DNA of 64,000 nucleotides. Origin: Pandoraea cepalis. GTDB taxonomy: Bacteria > Pseudomonadota > Gammaproteobacteria > Burkholderiales > Burkholderiaceae. Under the pieces are notes generated by a model. The model did not search any database. It was not told where the DNA came from and saw only the letters and a list, made by a program, of their open reading frames with translations. The stretch spans positions 310,001 to 374,000 of the forward strand of contig NZ_CABPSL010000001.1 in assembly GCF_902459665.1 (NCBI RefSeq), in the 5' to 3' direction. The position numbers and the translations under genes were made by a program. How positions within the stretch are numbered: position 1 is the first letter of the stretch; each line of letters starts with the position of its first letter. Shown piece by piece: positions 33,236-43,130 of this stretch.

Positions 33236-34630
33236 CTACGGCCGATTTTCCTGCGATTGAGCGACGCTCGCCTGATCGGCGGCGTCCTGCCACGCGCGAC
33301 GCGCCCGGCGCATACGACGCAGCGCGAGCGACGACATCGTGATCCAGCCGAACGGACGCGGGTCGACAAGCATGCTCACGGCACGCGCGTAATCGAGCAC
33401 CAGGCCCGGCGTCCACGCCATCGTCTCGGCCCGCTTGCGCAGTTGCGCGGCGACCCACAACTCGGGCGTGAGCCACAGACGTACGAACGTCCACCAGCCG
33501 GCATCCGCCCCGCCGGGCAGTTGACCCACGCGGCCTTCGATTGCGGCTTCGAGCGCCTTGGCCACACTGCTCGAGCAGTTGCGGTGCGTGAGGTTATAGG
33601 TGGCGTCCTGACGGTAAGCCTGCCAGAACGTGCCTAGCTGACGCGGGCTGTAATTGCGAATACGCACCTTGACGGTGGACGCGCACCAGGCCTTCGATTC
33701 CGTTGCATAGTCCGGCTGGAACACGCCGGGGACGTCATTCTCGCGCGTGGCGCGCAGCAATTGTCCGAATTGATCCGGAGAACGGTCGATTTCCTTGGCG
33801 GGATACAGACTCACATACACGCCTTCGTGACTCTCCAGCGCGGCGTGACCCGTCGAGATCACGCCATTCCCGTCGACGGCGGCGATATAACGATCGATGA
33901 CCGGGTGACGGCGCGCCGGGGTCTTGGACGATCCCGATGGTGTCCAGACGTGCACCGTCAACGCGGGTTCGCCGTCGGCGGGCGGGCCCTCCCAGCGCGG
34001 TGCGCGGGGACGATTCCTCCACAAGCCGCGTTTGTCGCTGGGGCTGCCGAGAATCTGCTCGACGCGGAAGTCGCGGCGCAGGCGCCGCGCGCGCATGGCG
34101 AGGACCAGTAAGTTCCACCCGGTGAACGCGAGCCCCAGCCCGATGGCGTAGGGCAAGGTGCCCTTGTAGTGCGTCGGATACGGCTGATAAAAGAAGATCG
34201 CCACGGCAATCTCGACCAATCCCCCCGCCGTGGCCCACATCCAGCGCGGATACCGCACGACATAGGCCGCCACGCATTGCAGCAGCCCATCGGCGAGGAA
34301 TAGCGTACCGAACAGCATCGACAGCCAGAAGTTACCGTGCTGTTGATGAAAGAAGAGCACCAGCAACGCAGCGAGGGTAAAGGTGCCGCCCTTGAGTGCG
34401 CGCACGATGCGCTGGCCGCCAACGCCGATGCTGACGATGGCCAGCGTCGCCAGGCCTTCGAGCAGCAGCAGCCAGGCGAACACGTTGAGCGGGAAGTGCA
34501 CCACCCCGTCGAGGGCATCGACGATCAGCGCCAGCCCGAAAGCGAAGAAAATCGCCCCGATCCAGATCAGGGCGAGGGCGCGGCGGCGCAAGTAATCGAC
34601 GCCGAGCAACAGCAATATCAAGCGTACCAA
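33236..34630 (-). CDS. HdeD-like membrane protein fused to a permuted papain-fold domain
   Basis: A 464-aa protein beginning at a TTG codon (GGAGAC seven bases upstream). Residues ~1-185 hold six hydrophobic helices in the HdeD pattern (pairs of helices, 'LMLFGTLFLADGL'-type segments). Residues ~220-464 are soluble. There His262 in STGHAALES is followed by 'YVSLYPAK' and, 90 residues later, Cys352 in THRNCSSSVAKAL. The His-before-Cys order and the 'YNLxxxNC' element suggest a permuted NlpC/P60 or DUF4105-like cysteine peptidase. The N-terminal start is uncertain because the open frame extends 43 codons upstream. Function unknown; a membrane-tethered amidase or peptidase is an inference. Confidence 0.68.
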   Translation of the reverse strand: MVRLILLLLGVDYLRRRALALIWIGAIFFAFGLALIVDALDGVVHFPLNVFAWLLLLEGLATLAIVSIGVGGQRIVRALKGGTFTLAALLVLFFHQQHGNFWLSMLFGTLFLADGLLQCVAAYVVRYPRWMWATAGGLVEIAVAIFFYQPYPTHYKGTLPYAIGLGLAFTGWNLLVLAMRARRLRRDFRVEQILGSPSDKRGLWRNRPRAPRWEGPPADGEPALTVHVWTPSGSSKTPARRHPVIDRYIAAVDGNGVISTGHAALESHEGVYVSLYPAKEIDRSPDQFGQLLRATRENDVPGVFQPDYATESKAWCASTVKVRIRNYSPRQLGTFWQAYRQDATYNLTHRNCSSSVAKALEAAIEGRVGQLPGGADAGWWTFVRLWLTPELWVAAQLRKRAETMAWTPGLVLDYARAVSMLVDPRPFGWITMSSLALRRMRRARRAWQDAADQASVAQSQENRP

Positions 34631-34751
34631 CGCAGGGTCTCCATCGCATGCGCCTGTCCTCGAGACGGGACACGGCGCGCACCCCGAATGCGTGACGATT
34701 GGGGATGTGGCTGATTTTGACGCTATCTTAGCGCGTGAACCGTGACAGACC

Positions 34752-34790
34752 AAAAACAAAGGCGGCGCGCTCCTTTCAGGGCGCGCCGCC
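34752..34790 (-). terminator. Terminator of argG
   Basis: A perfect 10-bp stem GGCGGCGCGC/GCGCGCCGCC with a 10-nt loop, followed on the minus strand by TTTGTTTTTGG. It lies 56 bp past the argG stop. Confidence 0.85.
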
Positions 34791-34846
34791 TGTTGTGGCG
34801 GGCGATACTCGCAGCGCCCCGAGAGGCACGGCGAGTGTTGGCCGAC

Positions 34847-36202
<1,356 letters not shown>

Positions 36203-36293
36203 TTAACCTGTCAAGTATCCCCGTCCGGGCTATGGATGGTCAAGTCTGACGGCCGATTCCCGTGCGTCGGGACGCCAAACATTGCGCAAAAGG

Positions 36294-37190
36294 TCACCAT
36301 TGAGTGCCGGCCACGCTACATGCGGACGACAGGAAATCGGAAAACGCGCGAATCACGAGCGATGCCTGTCGATGCTGCGGATAGACCACGTGGATCGCCG
36401 ACGGGGCGGGCTCGAACGCGTCGAGGACCGTGACCAGCCGTCCACTCAGCAAGGCGGGCGCCACGATGAACACCGGCAGCCACGTGATGCCGAGCCCGGC
36501 CACGGCGGCGTCACGTGCCAGTTCGCCGTTGTTCACGCGCAGGCGACCGGTCACCGGAATTTCGACCGGATGACCGTCTCGCGTGTAAGTCCAGCTCACG
36601 CGCTGGCTATGCCCATAGGGCAGCAGGGCGTGCTCGCGCAGCGCTTCCGGCGTTTGCGGCGCATCGTGCGCCTCCAGATACCGCGGGCTGGCGCAGGTCA
36701 CCATGCGCATGGGCGCGACCGCCCGGCCGATCAGCGACGAATCGGCCAGTGCACCGATGCGCACCGCCACGTCGTAGCCTTCGCCGATGATGTCGACGGT
36801 GCGGTCGTTGAGTTCCAGCTCGATGGTGACGTCCGGATAGGTCGTGAGAAACGACGGAATGACCGACCCGAGAAACATCGTGCCGAATGACATGGGGGCG
36901 GAGACCCGCAGATTGCCACGCGGGCGCTCCCCTTGACTGCTCACGGCGAGGTTGGCCGCCTCCACGTCGTCGAGAATGCGCCGCGCGCGCTCGTAATAGA
37001 CGCGGCCGAGGTCCGTGACCGCGAGTCGCCGCGTCGTGCGCAACAACAAACGCACGCCAAGCGCCTGCTCCAGCGACGAGATGCGGCGGCTCACGAACTG
37101 TTTCGACAGGCTGAGCTTTGCCGCCGCGCCCGTGAAGCTCATGGCATCGACCGAAGTGACGAAGATCCGCATGTCGTCGAGTAAATCCAT
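36294..37190 (-). CDS. LysR-family transcriptional regulator
   Basis: A 298-aa LysR regulator. The N-terminal helix-turn-helix is in 'FTGAAAKLSLSKQFVSRRIS', and the LysR substrate-binding domain occupies ~90-298. The start at 37190 (MDLLDDMRIF) has GGGAGC a few bases upstream; six more codons are open. It is followed 112 bp later by argG on the same strand but argG looks independent. The DMT exporter gene upstream ends 106 bp before it. Target unknown. Confidence 0.88.
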   Translation of the reverse strand: MDLLDDMRIFVTSVDAMSFTGAAAKLSLSKQFVSRRISSLEQALGVRLLLRTTRRLAVTDLGRVYYERARRILDDVEAANLAVSSQGERPRGNLRVSAPMSFGTMFLGSVIPSFLTTYPDVTIELELNDRTVDIIGEGYDVAVRIGALADSSLIGRAVAPMRMVTCASPRYLEAHDAPQTPEALREHALLPYGHSQRVSWTYTRDGHPVEIPVTGRLRVNNGELARDAAVAGLGITWLPVFIVAPALLSGRLVTVLDAFEPAPSAIHVVYPQHRQASLVIRAFSDFLSSACSVAGTQW

Positions 37191-37295
37191 CCGCAAGCTC
37201 CCAGTCATAAGAAGATCCAGGTGACAACGAGGGGATTCACCCCAATATTGTCACCCGGTAAGCGACAATCTTAGCCGAGATGACGCGCAGCCGGC

Positions 37296-38144
37296 CTATC
37301 GAAGCGCCAGTCGTAGTCCCAGCAGGATTGCGGCGGTGCCTGCGACGGCGAGCGCCGTGGGACGATGGCCGAAGATGCCCCAGTCGAGCAGCGCCGTCAC
37401 CACGGGCACCAGATAGAACAGGCTGGTGACGGTGACGAGATTGCCCGTCGCGATCATGCGGTAGAGCAGCAGCGTTGCACCGACCGAAATCACGAGCGCC
37501 ATATAGAGCAGCGGCAGCCAGAAACCGAGCGACGCGTCGACGTGCCACGGTTGCGTGGGCACGACGACCAACGCCAGCGCGAACCCGACCGCGTATTGCA
37601 GCGGCAGTACGTCGAGCGGCGTTTGTCGCGAGCCTTTCTGCGCGAGGGTACCCAGCGTCATGCACGCCAGCGCGGCCAGCGCCCACAGCGAGCCCGCCGC
37701 CGACAACCGCGCCGACATCAGGCTTTGCGCGACGACCAGTGCGAGACCGGCGAGAGCGAGCGCTAGTCCCGCGAGACGTCGCGCGCTATGCGCCCGCTCC
37801 AGCGCCACCAGCGTGAGAATCGGCTGCACGCCCAGCACCGTGGCGAGTGCGCCGGGCGTGATGCCATGCGAGAGCGCCAGCAGGTACGCCGCCTGATAGC
37901 CGCCAATGAGCAGCACGCCGGTGCCTGCCACTTGCCACCGGGTGTTCGCGGCCGGCCACCATTGACGGCGCGTCAGTGCGATGAGTGTGAGCGCAGCCAG
38001 CGCCACCCCAAGCCGAATGACAAGAAACGCAAACGCCGACGCATGCGCCAGCCCCCATTTGGCAGCCAGTGCGCCGCCGCTCCATAGCAGAACAAACAAG
38101 AGCGTCGCGCCGTGCCGGCGCCACGCGAGACCTTCTGATTGCAT
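37296..38144 (-). CDS. EamA/DMT-family transporter
   Basis: A 282-aa inner-membrane protein with ten predicted helices in two five-helix repeats (EamA domains ~10-135 and ~150-278). The first is marked by 'LLWSGGALAAKWGLAHAS' and the second by 'LYMALVISVGATLLLYRM'. Most family members export metabolites or amino-acid-like compounds. It lies upstream of, and on the same strand as, a LysR gene, which could be co-regulated. The substrate cannot be inferred. Confidence 0.87.
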   Translation of the reverse strand: MQSEGLAWRRHGATLLFVLLWSGGALAAKWGLAHASAFAFLVIRLGVALAALTLIALTRRQWWPAANTRWQVAGTGVLLIGGYQAAYLLALSHGITPGALATVLGVQPILTLVALERAHSARRLAGLALALAGLALVVAQSLMSARLSAAGSLWALAALACMTLGTLAQKGSRQTPLDVLPLQYAVGFALALVVVPTQPWHVDASLGFWLPLLYMALVISVGATLLLYRMIATGNLVTVTSLFYLVPVVTALLDWGIFGHRPTALAVAGTAAILLGLRLALR

Positions 38145-38694
38145 CGATCTTCCCCTGAACAGGATGTCCAGCCTGCCGGGCGCGACGTCAATGAAAACGG
38201 CTCAAGAACGCCGCTCCCTGTGACGCGACGCCGTCGCCGACACGGCATGACACAACGTCACGGCGTTCGACGCACGATGCGCTGACAGGCGGATCGAAAC
38301 TGAAATTCGAATGAAAAGGTGTTGTGCCGGGCGACGAACGCCCGGCGCGCCAACGGTGGCGTCAGGCCACGACGCCGGTATCGGCGACTGCGGCAGCGAC
38401 CACCCCAGCGGGCGGTGCCACGCCGGCCGGCGGGGGAGGCGCGACTGCTGCAAAACGTCCGCGCAGACGTGCACCCACCGCGCGTTGCGGCGGTGCTACG
38501 GCAAGTCGAAGGGACGTGTGAACAGTCATGGATCGATGAGGAGAAAAGAGGCGCCCGTCTCTCGACGGGCGTGGGCACACTTTACACGCAGCGATCCCTT
38601 GCGGCAAGCGCGAGGCGAACCCGACGTGAACCCGAGCCGAATCGGTGGCGAACCTGAGGCGAGCCCTAGGCGAATGGGATGTGAGCGCGCAATA
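38145..38694. other. 550-bp non-coding interval with degenerate repeats
   Basis: No convincing gene. A minus-strand frame at 38362-38523 would encode a Pro/Ala-rich 54-aa peptide but has no SD. At 38600-38680 the sequence consists of imperfect copies of 'CGAACC(C/T)GA' and 'GGCGAA', which on the minus strand read as two copies of PIRLGxxSGSP. These lie just past the stop of the FMN-binding protein gene. No terminator with a T-run was found. Confidence 0.45.
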
Positions 38695-39669
38695 TCAAGC
38701 CGTTGGCCACGTGCCCGTGCGCTCGACACTCGGTGACGTCTCGCCATCGCGCCACGCGGCCGGCAGCGCGCCATGCACGCGCCGAACCTCGCGCACCCGC
38801 ATGCGCACAAGCCGCTGCGCGCCGGCGAAGCCGCTCGTCGTTTCGTCCTGCCAAAGAATTTCCGCGTCGCCTGCCACGTGCAGAAAGTCGCCCGACGCAA
38901 AGTCGACGAACACCAGTCCCGCCCTCGGATTGGCGTGCAGATTGCCCAGCGTGTTGTAGTAGGCGTTGCCACGGAAGTCGGGCCACGTCAGCGTGTTGGC
39001 ATCGTCGACACGCACGAAGCCCGGCTTGCCGCCGCGATGCGAGACGTCCGTACCGGCGCTGCGCTCGGTCGCGCCGTCGCCCGCGTAATGCGTGGCGATG
39101 AAGAACGTGTCGGCGCTCGCGATCTGCCATTGCGCATCGTCGTCGAGCGATGCCCGCGGCGGCTCGGCCAGTGCCGGTGCCGCGTGCGCTTGCGGCGTGA
39201 TATCGCGTTTGTGGATGTACTGCGGGCAGTTGCCGAAGCTCTGCGCAACGCGAATCGCAAAGCCCTGCGCATCTGCGTCGACGACCTGTCCGTTCACACG
39301 ATTCCGGCGGCGTGTCGACGGCTCGAGCCCCAACACGCCCACCGGCGCGCCTGGCGTCACGGCGCCGTACAAAGGATCGGTGGCGGGCGGCAAGGCATTC
39401 ACCCGCAGCAACGTCGGCTCCGGCGCCTGAGCGAAGCCGGGCGTGCCGCTTAACAGCGTTGCCCAGGGTTGCCCCCGCGCGTCGAGCGCACCCACGACCA
39501 GAAACGGCAACTGGGCGAAGAACTGACGATGCTGATCGGGCATCGCGCTGCGGATCACCCGCGCCCCGATATCCGCTATCGCTTCGCGCGAACCGGCCAG
39601 TGTCTGCACGGCGAGTTCGCCTGCATGGAACGGTGACGTGGGGACCGAAGGGGATTCGGACGTATTCAT
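38695..39669 (-). CDS. Pyridoxamine 5'-phosphate oxidase-like FMN-binding protein
   Basis: A 324-aa protein with a split-barrel FMN-binding domain in its C-terminal half. 'HQRQFFAQLPFLVVGALDAR' and 'WATLLSG' sit in the N-terminal strands; 'NCPQYIHKRDI' and 'FFIATHY' follow. The last strand pair reads 'AGLVFVDFASGDFLHVAGDA'. Similar fused proteins are annotated as flavin-nucleotide-binding or pyridoxamine oxidase-related proteins; the reaction is unknown. It is 16 bp past the stop of the GST gene on the same strand, so the two form an operon, divergent from a LysR regulator. Confidence 0.82.
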   Translation of the reverse strand: MNTSESPSVPTSPFHAGELAVQTLAGSREAIADIGARVIRSAMPDQHRQFFAQLPFLVVGALDARGQPWATLLSGTPGFAQAPEPTLLRVNALPPATDPLYGAVTPGAPVGVLGLEPSTRRRNRVNGQVVDADAQGFAIRVAQSFGNCPQYIHKRDITPQAHAAPALAEPPRASLDDDAQWQIASADTFFIATHYAGDGATERSAGTDVSHRGGKPGFVRVDDANTLTWPDFRGNAYYNTLGNLHANPRAGLVFVDFASGDFLHVAGDAEILWQDETTSGFAGAQRLVRMRVREVRRVHGALPAAWRDGETSPSVERTGTWPTA

Positions 39670-39685
39670 GATGTCCTCCCGAGGC

Positions 39686-40375
39686 TCAGGCGGCGTTCAG
39701 GCCGCAAGCGCTCGACACCATCGGCACGAAGCGCGGCAACGCGGCGACACGGGCCAACCACGCAAGCACGGCCGGATACGGTTCGAGCGAGACGTTGCCC
39801 TCGGGCGCATGCGCGAGATACGTATAGCACGCCACGTCGGCGATCGTTGGCGTGTCGCCGGCGAGAAACGGCGTCGCCTGCGGTGCCGACAGATGGGCTT
39901 GCATGCGCGACAGGAGGAGTGTGGCGCGCTCGATCATCGCCGTGGCGTCGATGGGACGCTTGAACACGACAACCACGCGCGCGGCCGCCGGTCCGAAGGC
40001 CAGATCGCCCGCAGCCACCGACAGCCAGCGCTGCACCGTGGCGGCCGTCAGGGGGTCACGGGGCAACCAGGTCCCATGCGCATCGTAGCGACTTGCGAGG
40101 TAGACGAGAATCGCATTCGAATCGGCAATCACCTGCCCGTCATCGTCGATGGCCGGTACTTGCCCGAACGGGTTGAGCGCAAGAAACGCCGGTTGCTTTT
40201 GCTCCCCCGTCATCAGGTCGATGTCGATGGTCTCGTATGGCAGATCCAGCAGGTGCAGCATCAGTTCGACACGATGGCAATGGCCTGACAGCGCATGCCG
40301 ATACAGGCGAATCGGACGCGTTGGGCGCAAGGACGGCTCGGGTGAGGGGGCATGCGTTTCGGCGGGGTGGGCCAT
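39686..40375 (-). CDS. Glutathione S-transferase
   Basis: A 229-aa GST. The thioredoxin-like N-terminal domain contains RLYRHALSGHCHRVELML and the glutathione-binding 'NPFGQVPAIDDDG' with the cis-Pro, then 'IADSNAILVYLASRY'. The helical C-terminal domain carries the N-capping box near 'TPTIADVACYTYL'. GGAGACATCTC precedes the ATG. It is the first gene of a two-gene operon with the FMN-binding protein; the substrate is not known. Confidence 0.9.
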   Translation of the reverse strand: MAHPAETHAPSPEPSLRPTRPIRLYRHALSGHCHRVELMLHLLDLPYETIDIDLMTGEQKQPAFLALNPFGQVPAIDDDGQVIADSNAILVYLASRYDAHGTWLPRDPLTAATVQRWLSVAAGDLAFGPAAARVVVVFKRPIDATAMIERATLLLSRMQAHLSAPQATPFLAGDTPTIADVACYTYLAHAPEGNVSLEPYPAVLAWLARVAALPRFVPMVSSACGLNAA

Positions 40376-40512
40376 GAGATGTCTCCGGTGGTGAGCGAGG
40401 CCGCGTGAGTCCTGCGCTCAGGCGTGTCACGCGATGCACCGATTTTCCATCAAGCCGATTTCCGGATAAATGCCGCAGAGCTGATTTGACTGCTCCAATA
40501 TTCGGAGTAATG

Positions 40513-41415
40513 ATGCGCGGTATGGATAAACTTCGTGCCATGCAGACGTTCGTCGCCATCGTCGATCAGGGCAGCCTGAGTGCGGCGGCGCGCGCGCTCG
40601 ACTCCTCCCTCCCGGCGGTCGTGCGCACGCTGGCGGCGCTCGAAACATCGCTCGATGTCCGGTTGCTCAATCGCACCACGCGCCGTATCGCGCTCACCGA
40701 AGAGGGGCGGACGTATCTCGACACGTGCCGCCAGATCCTGAGCGAACTCCAGGAGGCGGAAGCGCGGCTGGCGGCGCGGCACGAGGCGCCGAGCGGCACA
40801 CTCGTGGTCACGGCGCCGGTGCTGTTCGGGCAGTTGCACGTCGCGCCCGCGCTATATCGCTTCCTGCGCGCGTATCCGGCCGTCAAATGCCGGCTGTTGC
40901 TCAACGATCGCGTGGTGAATCTCTGGGAGGAAGGCATCGACGTCGGGATTCGCATCTCGCCGCTGGACGACTCCACGCTCGTTGCGCAAAGCCTCGGGGC
41001 CATTCGTCGCGTGGTGGTGGCGAGTCCGGCGTGTCTGGCCGAGCAGGGGGAAGTGACGCACCCGCACGACCTGGCGGGCAAAAATTGCATCCGCTCGCAT
41101 GGTGGCGGCTTCGGACAGTGGCGGTTCTGGGAGGGAGGGCGCGAATTCGTCGTACCGGTCGACGGCAATCTCGAGGTCAGCCACGGCCTCACGGCCATCG
41201 ACGCGTGCCTGGGCGGAATGGGCTACGGCTGCTTCCTCTCGTATCAGGTCGCTGCGCCGATGGCCGACGGCCGTCTGGTACGCGTGCTCAAGGACTACGA
41301 AGGTCCGGCACGGCCGGTCAATATCGTGTATCCCCACGCGCGACTGCTGCCATCGCGCACGCGCGTGTTCGTGGAGTGGATGAAGCGGGAGTTGCGCGAC
41401 GTGTCGATGCGATGA
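40513..41415 (+). CDS. LysR-family transcriptional regulator
   Basis: A 300-aa LysR regulator with the helix-turn-helix in 'LSAAARALDSSLPAVVRTLA' and a C-terminal effector domain. GGAG at 40504-40507 is best spaced for ATG 40513 (MRGMDKLRAM); ATGs at 40510 and 40522 are alternatives. It is divergent from the GST/FMN-protein operon with 137 bp between, the classical arrangement for a LysR controlling its neighbour. The co-inducer is unknown. Confidence 0.9.
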   Translation: MRGMDKLRAMQTFVAIVDQGSLSAAARALDSSLPAVVRTLAALETSLDVRLLNRTTRRIALTEEGRTYLDTCRQILSELQEAEARLAARHEAPSGTLVVTAPVLFGQLHVAPALYRFLRAYPAVKCRLLLNDRVVNLWEEGIDVGIRISPLDDSTLVAQSLGAIRRVVVASPACLAEQGEVTHPHDLAGKNCIRSHGGGFGQWRFWEGGREFVVPVDGNLEVSHGLTAIDACLGGMGYGCFLSYQVAAPMADGRLVRVLKDYEGPARPVNIVYPHARLLPSRTRVFVEWMKRELRDVSMR

Positions 41416-41454
41416 ACAAAAGAACGCGGAAAGCGACAGTGCCGCTTCCCGCGT

Positions 41455-41481
41455 AAAAAGCCCGCCGACGCCAATCGGCGG
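41455..41481 (-). terminator. Terminator of the small exported protein gene
   Basis: CCGCCGA/TCGGCGG with a 6-nt loop, followed on the minus strand by GCTTTTT. A second, imperfect stem just to the left (41427-41453, CGCGG-AAGCG arms) is also followed by T-rich DNA on that strand, so termination is doubled. It lies 21 bp past the gene stop. Confidence 0.7.
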
Positions 41482-41502
41482 ACCGCTTCGTTCGTTGTGG
41501 AA

Positions 41503-41805
41503 TCAGTCGTCGTCGCCGTGACGCCAGCCCCAACCGCGGTGGTGGCCGCGATCGTGACGGTCTTCCCAGCGGCGATCACGCCAGTCGTCCCAGCGGTCGC
41601 GACCGTAGTAGACAACCGGACGCGGGGCTTCGTACATGGGGCGCGGCTGCACATAGACAGGCTGCGGTGCCACGTAGACCGGCGGCGCTTCAATCACTGG
41701 CGCGGGCAAGCCGAGATAGACGCCAACATCGACACGGGCCGACGCGGCGCTGGAAGCAAGAGCGGCGGCGGCGCCAAGGGCAGCGACGATAAGCATGCGT
41801 TTCAT
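41503..41805 (-). CDS. Small exported Pro/Tyr- and Trp/Arg/His-rich protein
   Basis: A 100-aa protein with a signal peptide (MKRMLIVAALGAAAALASSA, cleavage near ASA-RV). The mature part has 'VYVAPQPVYVQPRP' repeats and then a tail rich in Arg, Asp, Trp and His ending HGDDD. GGAGGACATC precedes the ATG. Many Burkholderiaceae carry such small 'PXV'-repeat exported proteins; function is unknown. The tail could bind metal or polyanions, but no fold is evident. Confidence 0.75.
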   Translation of the reverse strand: MKRMLIVAALGAAAALASSAASARVDVGVYLGLPAPVIEAPPVYVAPQPVYVQPRPMYEAPRPVVYYGRDRWDDWRDRRWEDRHDRGHHRGWGWRHGDDD

Positions 41806-42055
41806 GATGTCCTCCAGTGACGCTCGCAGGTCGATGCATCGTTCGATGACATGGTGCGACTGCGTGCGCGTGGGCAATGAAGCCAGTGAGTCGGATCGAT
41901 TCGCGAAGGCCGTGCAAGCCGGGAAGCATTCCCATCCTGATGCCTTTCGTCGAACCGTTGAAGCCAGTGTATCGATGACCCCGCGCGGCAGGTGCTACCA
42001 GTTTGTCGGGGATGTGTCGTTTTGTAACGCGGGCGATGGGCTTCGCGCGGTCGCG
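41806..42055. other. Intergenic interval between the small exported protein gene and the tRNA
   Basis: Apart from the tRNA terminator at its right edge I see no gene here. It must hold the promoter of the small exported protein (minus strand). Several ACGC/GCGT-rich short dyads occur but none is distinctive. Confidence 0.4.
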
Positions 42056-42096
42056 GAAAAAACAAAAGGCGTTACGCGAAAAACGCGCAACGCCTT
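42056..42096 (-). terminator. Terminator after tRNA-Val
   Basis: GGCGTTGCGCG/CGCGTAACGCC (one G-U pair) with a TTTTT loop, followed on the minus strand by TTTTGTTTTTT. It starts 16 bp past the tRNA 3' end. Confidence 0.85.
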
Positions 42097-42111
42097 GTGC
42101 TTTTGATTCGT

Positions 42112-42188
42112 TGGTAGGCTCGATTGGACTCGAACCAACGACCCCCACCATGTCAAGGTGGTGCTCTAACCAGCTGAGCTACGAGCCT
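42112..42188 (-). tRNA. tRNA-Val (anticodon GAC)
   Basis: A 77-nt minus-strand cloverleaf. The acceptor AGGCTCG/CGAGCCT is followed by A and an encoded CCA. The D arm is GCTC-AGCTGGTTA-GAGC, and the anticodon arm CCACC-TTGACAT-GGTGG carries GAC, which reads GUC/GUU valine codons. The T arm has the loop TTCGAGT with GTTGG/CCAAT-type stem. No integrated element is seen at its 3' end. Confidence 0.95.
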
Positions 42189-42269
42189 AGAAAGACCGCG
42201 AGTATAGGGGGAATTCCGGAACCTGACAAGTGTTTCGCGCGATATCGTCGAAAAAAGTTTCGAGCGCGC

Positions 42270-43058
42270 TCATTCGCCGCGTTTCGCCGTGCCGCGCCTG
42301 GGCTTGATCCGTACCCAGAGGCTCTTGTTCCCGCCGCTGCCCGTGCGCTGCTCGACGTCGAACAGGCCGATGGTCGCCACGAGGTCGCTCAGCTTGCCGA
42401 AGCCATAATTGCGCGAGTCGAAGTCCGGCGCCTGTTTGGCGATATGGCTGCCGATGGGGCCAAGACTCGCCCAGCCGTCCTCGTCCGACACGCCGGTCAC
42501 CGCGTTACGCAGCAGCCGCACGAGGCGCGTGTCGCGCTTCAGGTCCGACGCGCTGCGGCGCTTGCGCGGCGCCGGGGCTTCGTCGCCGTCCGGCTCGTCG
42601 TCCTGACGCAGCAATTCCGTGTAGATGAACTTGTCGCAGGCCGTGACGAACGGCTGCGGCGTCTTGCGCTCGCCGAAGCCGTACACGATCAGTCCCTGCT
42701 CACGAATGCGCGAGGCGAGCCGCGTGAAATCGCTGTCGCTGGAGACGAGGCAGAAGCCGTCGAAGCGTCCCGTGTAGAGCAGATCCATCGCGTCGATGAT
42801 CATGGCGCTGTCGGTGGCGTTCTTGCCGACGGTGTAGCGGAACTGCTGAATCGGCTGGATCGAGTATTCGAGCAGGCACTTCTTCCAGCCGTCGAGATTG
42901 GGTTTGGTCCAGTCGCCGTAGATGCGCTTCACGCTCGCCACGCCGTACTTGGCCACTTCGGTGAGCAGTCCTTCGACGATGGCGGGCGCGGCGTTATCGG
43001 CGTCGATCAGAACGACGAGCGTGGGGCCTTGGGCGGCCACAGGGGGTGTCACTGGCAT
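42270..43058 (-). CDS. NYN-domain RNase-like protein with C-terminal LOTUS/OST-HTH domain
   Basis: A 262-aa protein. Residues ~10-150 form a NYN/PIN-like domain with acidic residues in VVLIDADNA, DSAMIIDAMDLLY and LVSSDSDF, the metal-binding pattern of the LabA/DUF88 family. Residues ~190-250 ('LGPIGSHIAKQAPDFDSRNY' and onward) are an OST-HTH/LOTUS domain that binds RNA in other proteins. The acidic KRRSASDLKRD linker joins them. A single-strand-specific or structured RNA nuclease is the inferred role; the target is unknown. It is monocistronic next to tRNA-Val. Confidence 0.85.
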   Translation of the reverse strand: MPVTPPVAAQGPTLVVLIDADNAAPAIVEGLLTEVAKYGVASVKRIYGDWTKPNLDGWKKCLLEYSIQPIQQFRYTVGKNATDSAMIIDAMDLLYTGRFDGFCLVSSDSDFTRLASRIREQGLIVYGFGERKTPQPFVTACDKFIYTELLRQDDEPDGDEAPAPRKRRSASDLKRDTRLVRLLRNAVTGVSDEDGWASLGPIGSHIAKQAPDFDSRNYGFGKLSDLVATIGLFDVEQRTGSGGNKSLWVRIKPRRGTAKRGE

Positions 43059-43130
43059 GACGGGGTTCCTTGAACGCGAAGACGTTTCGCATTATGGCCC
43101 GGAACGGTGTCCGTCATGCCGTGACCGGAA

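Noticed and set aside
38362-38607. Small Pro/Ala-rich minus-strand ORF
   Set aside because: No SD, low complexity and no recognisable family; left as part of the intergenic interval.
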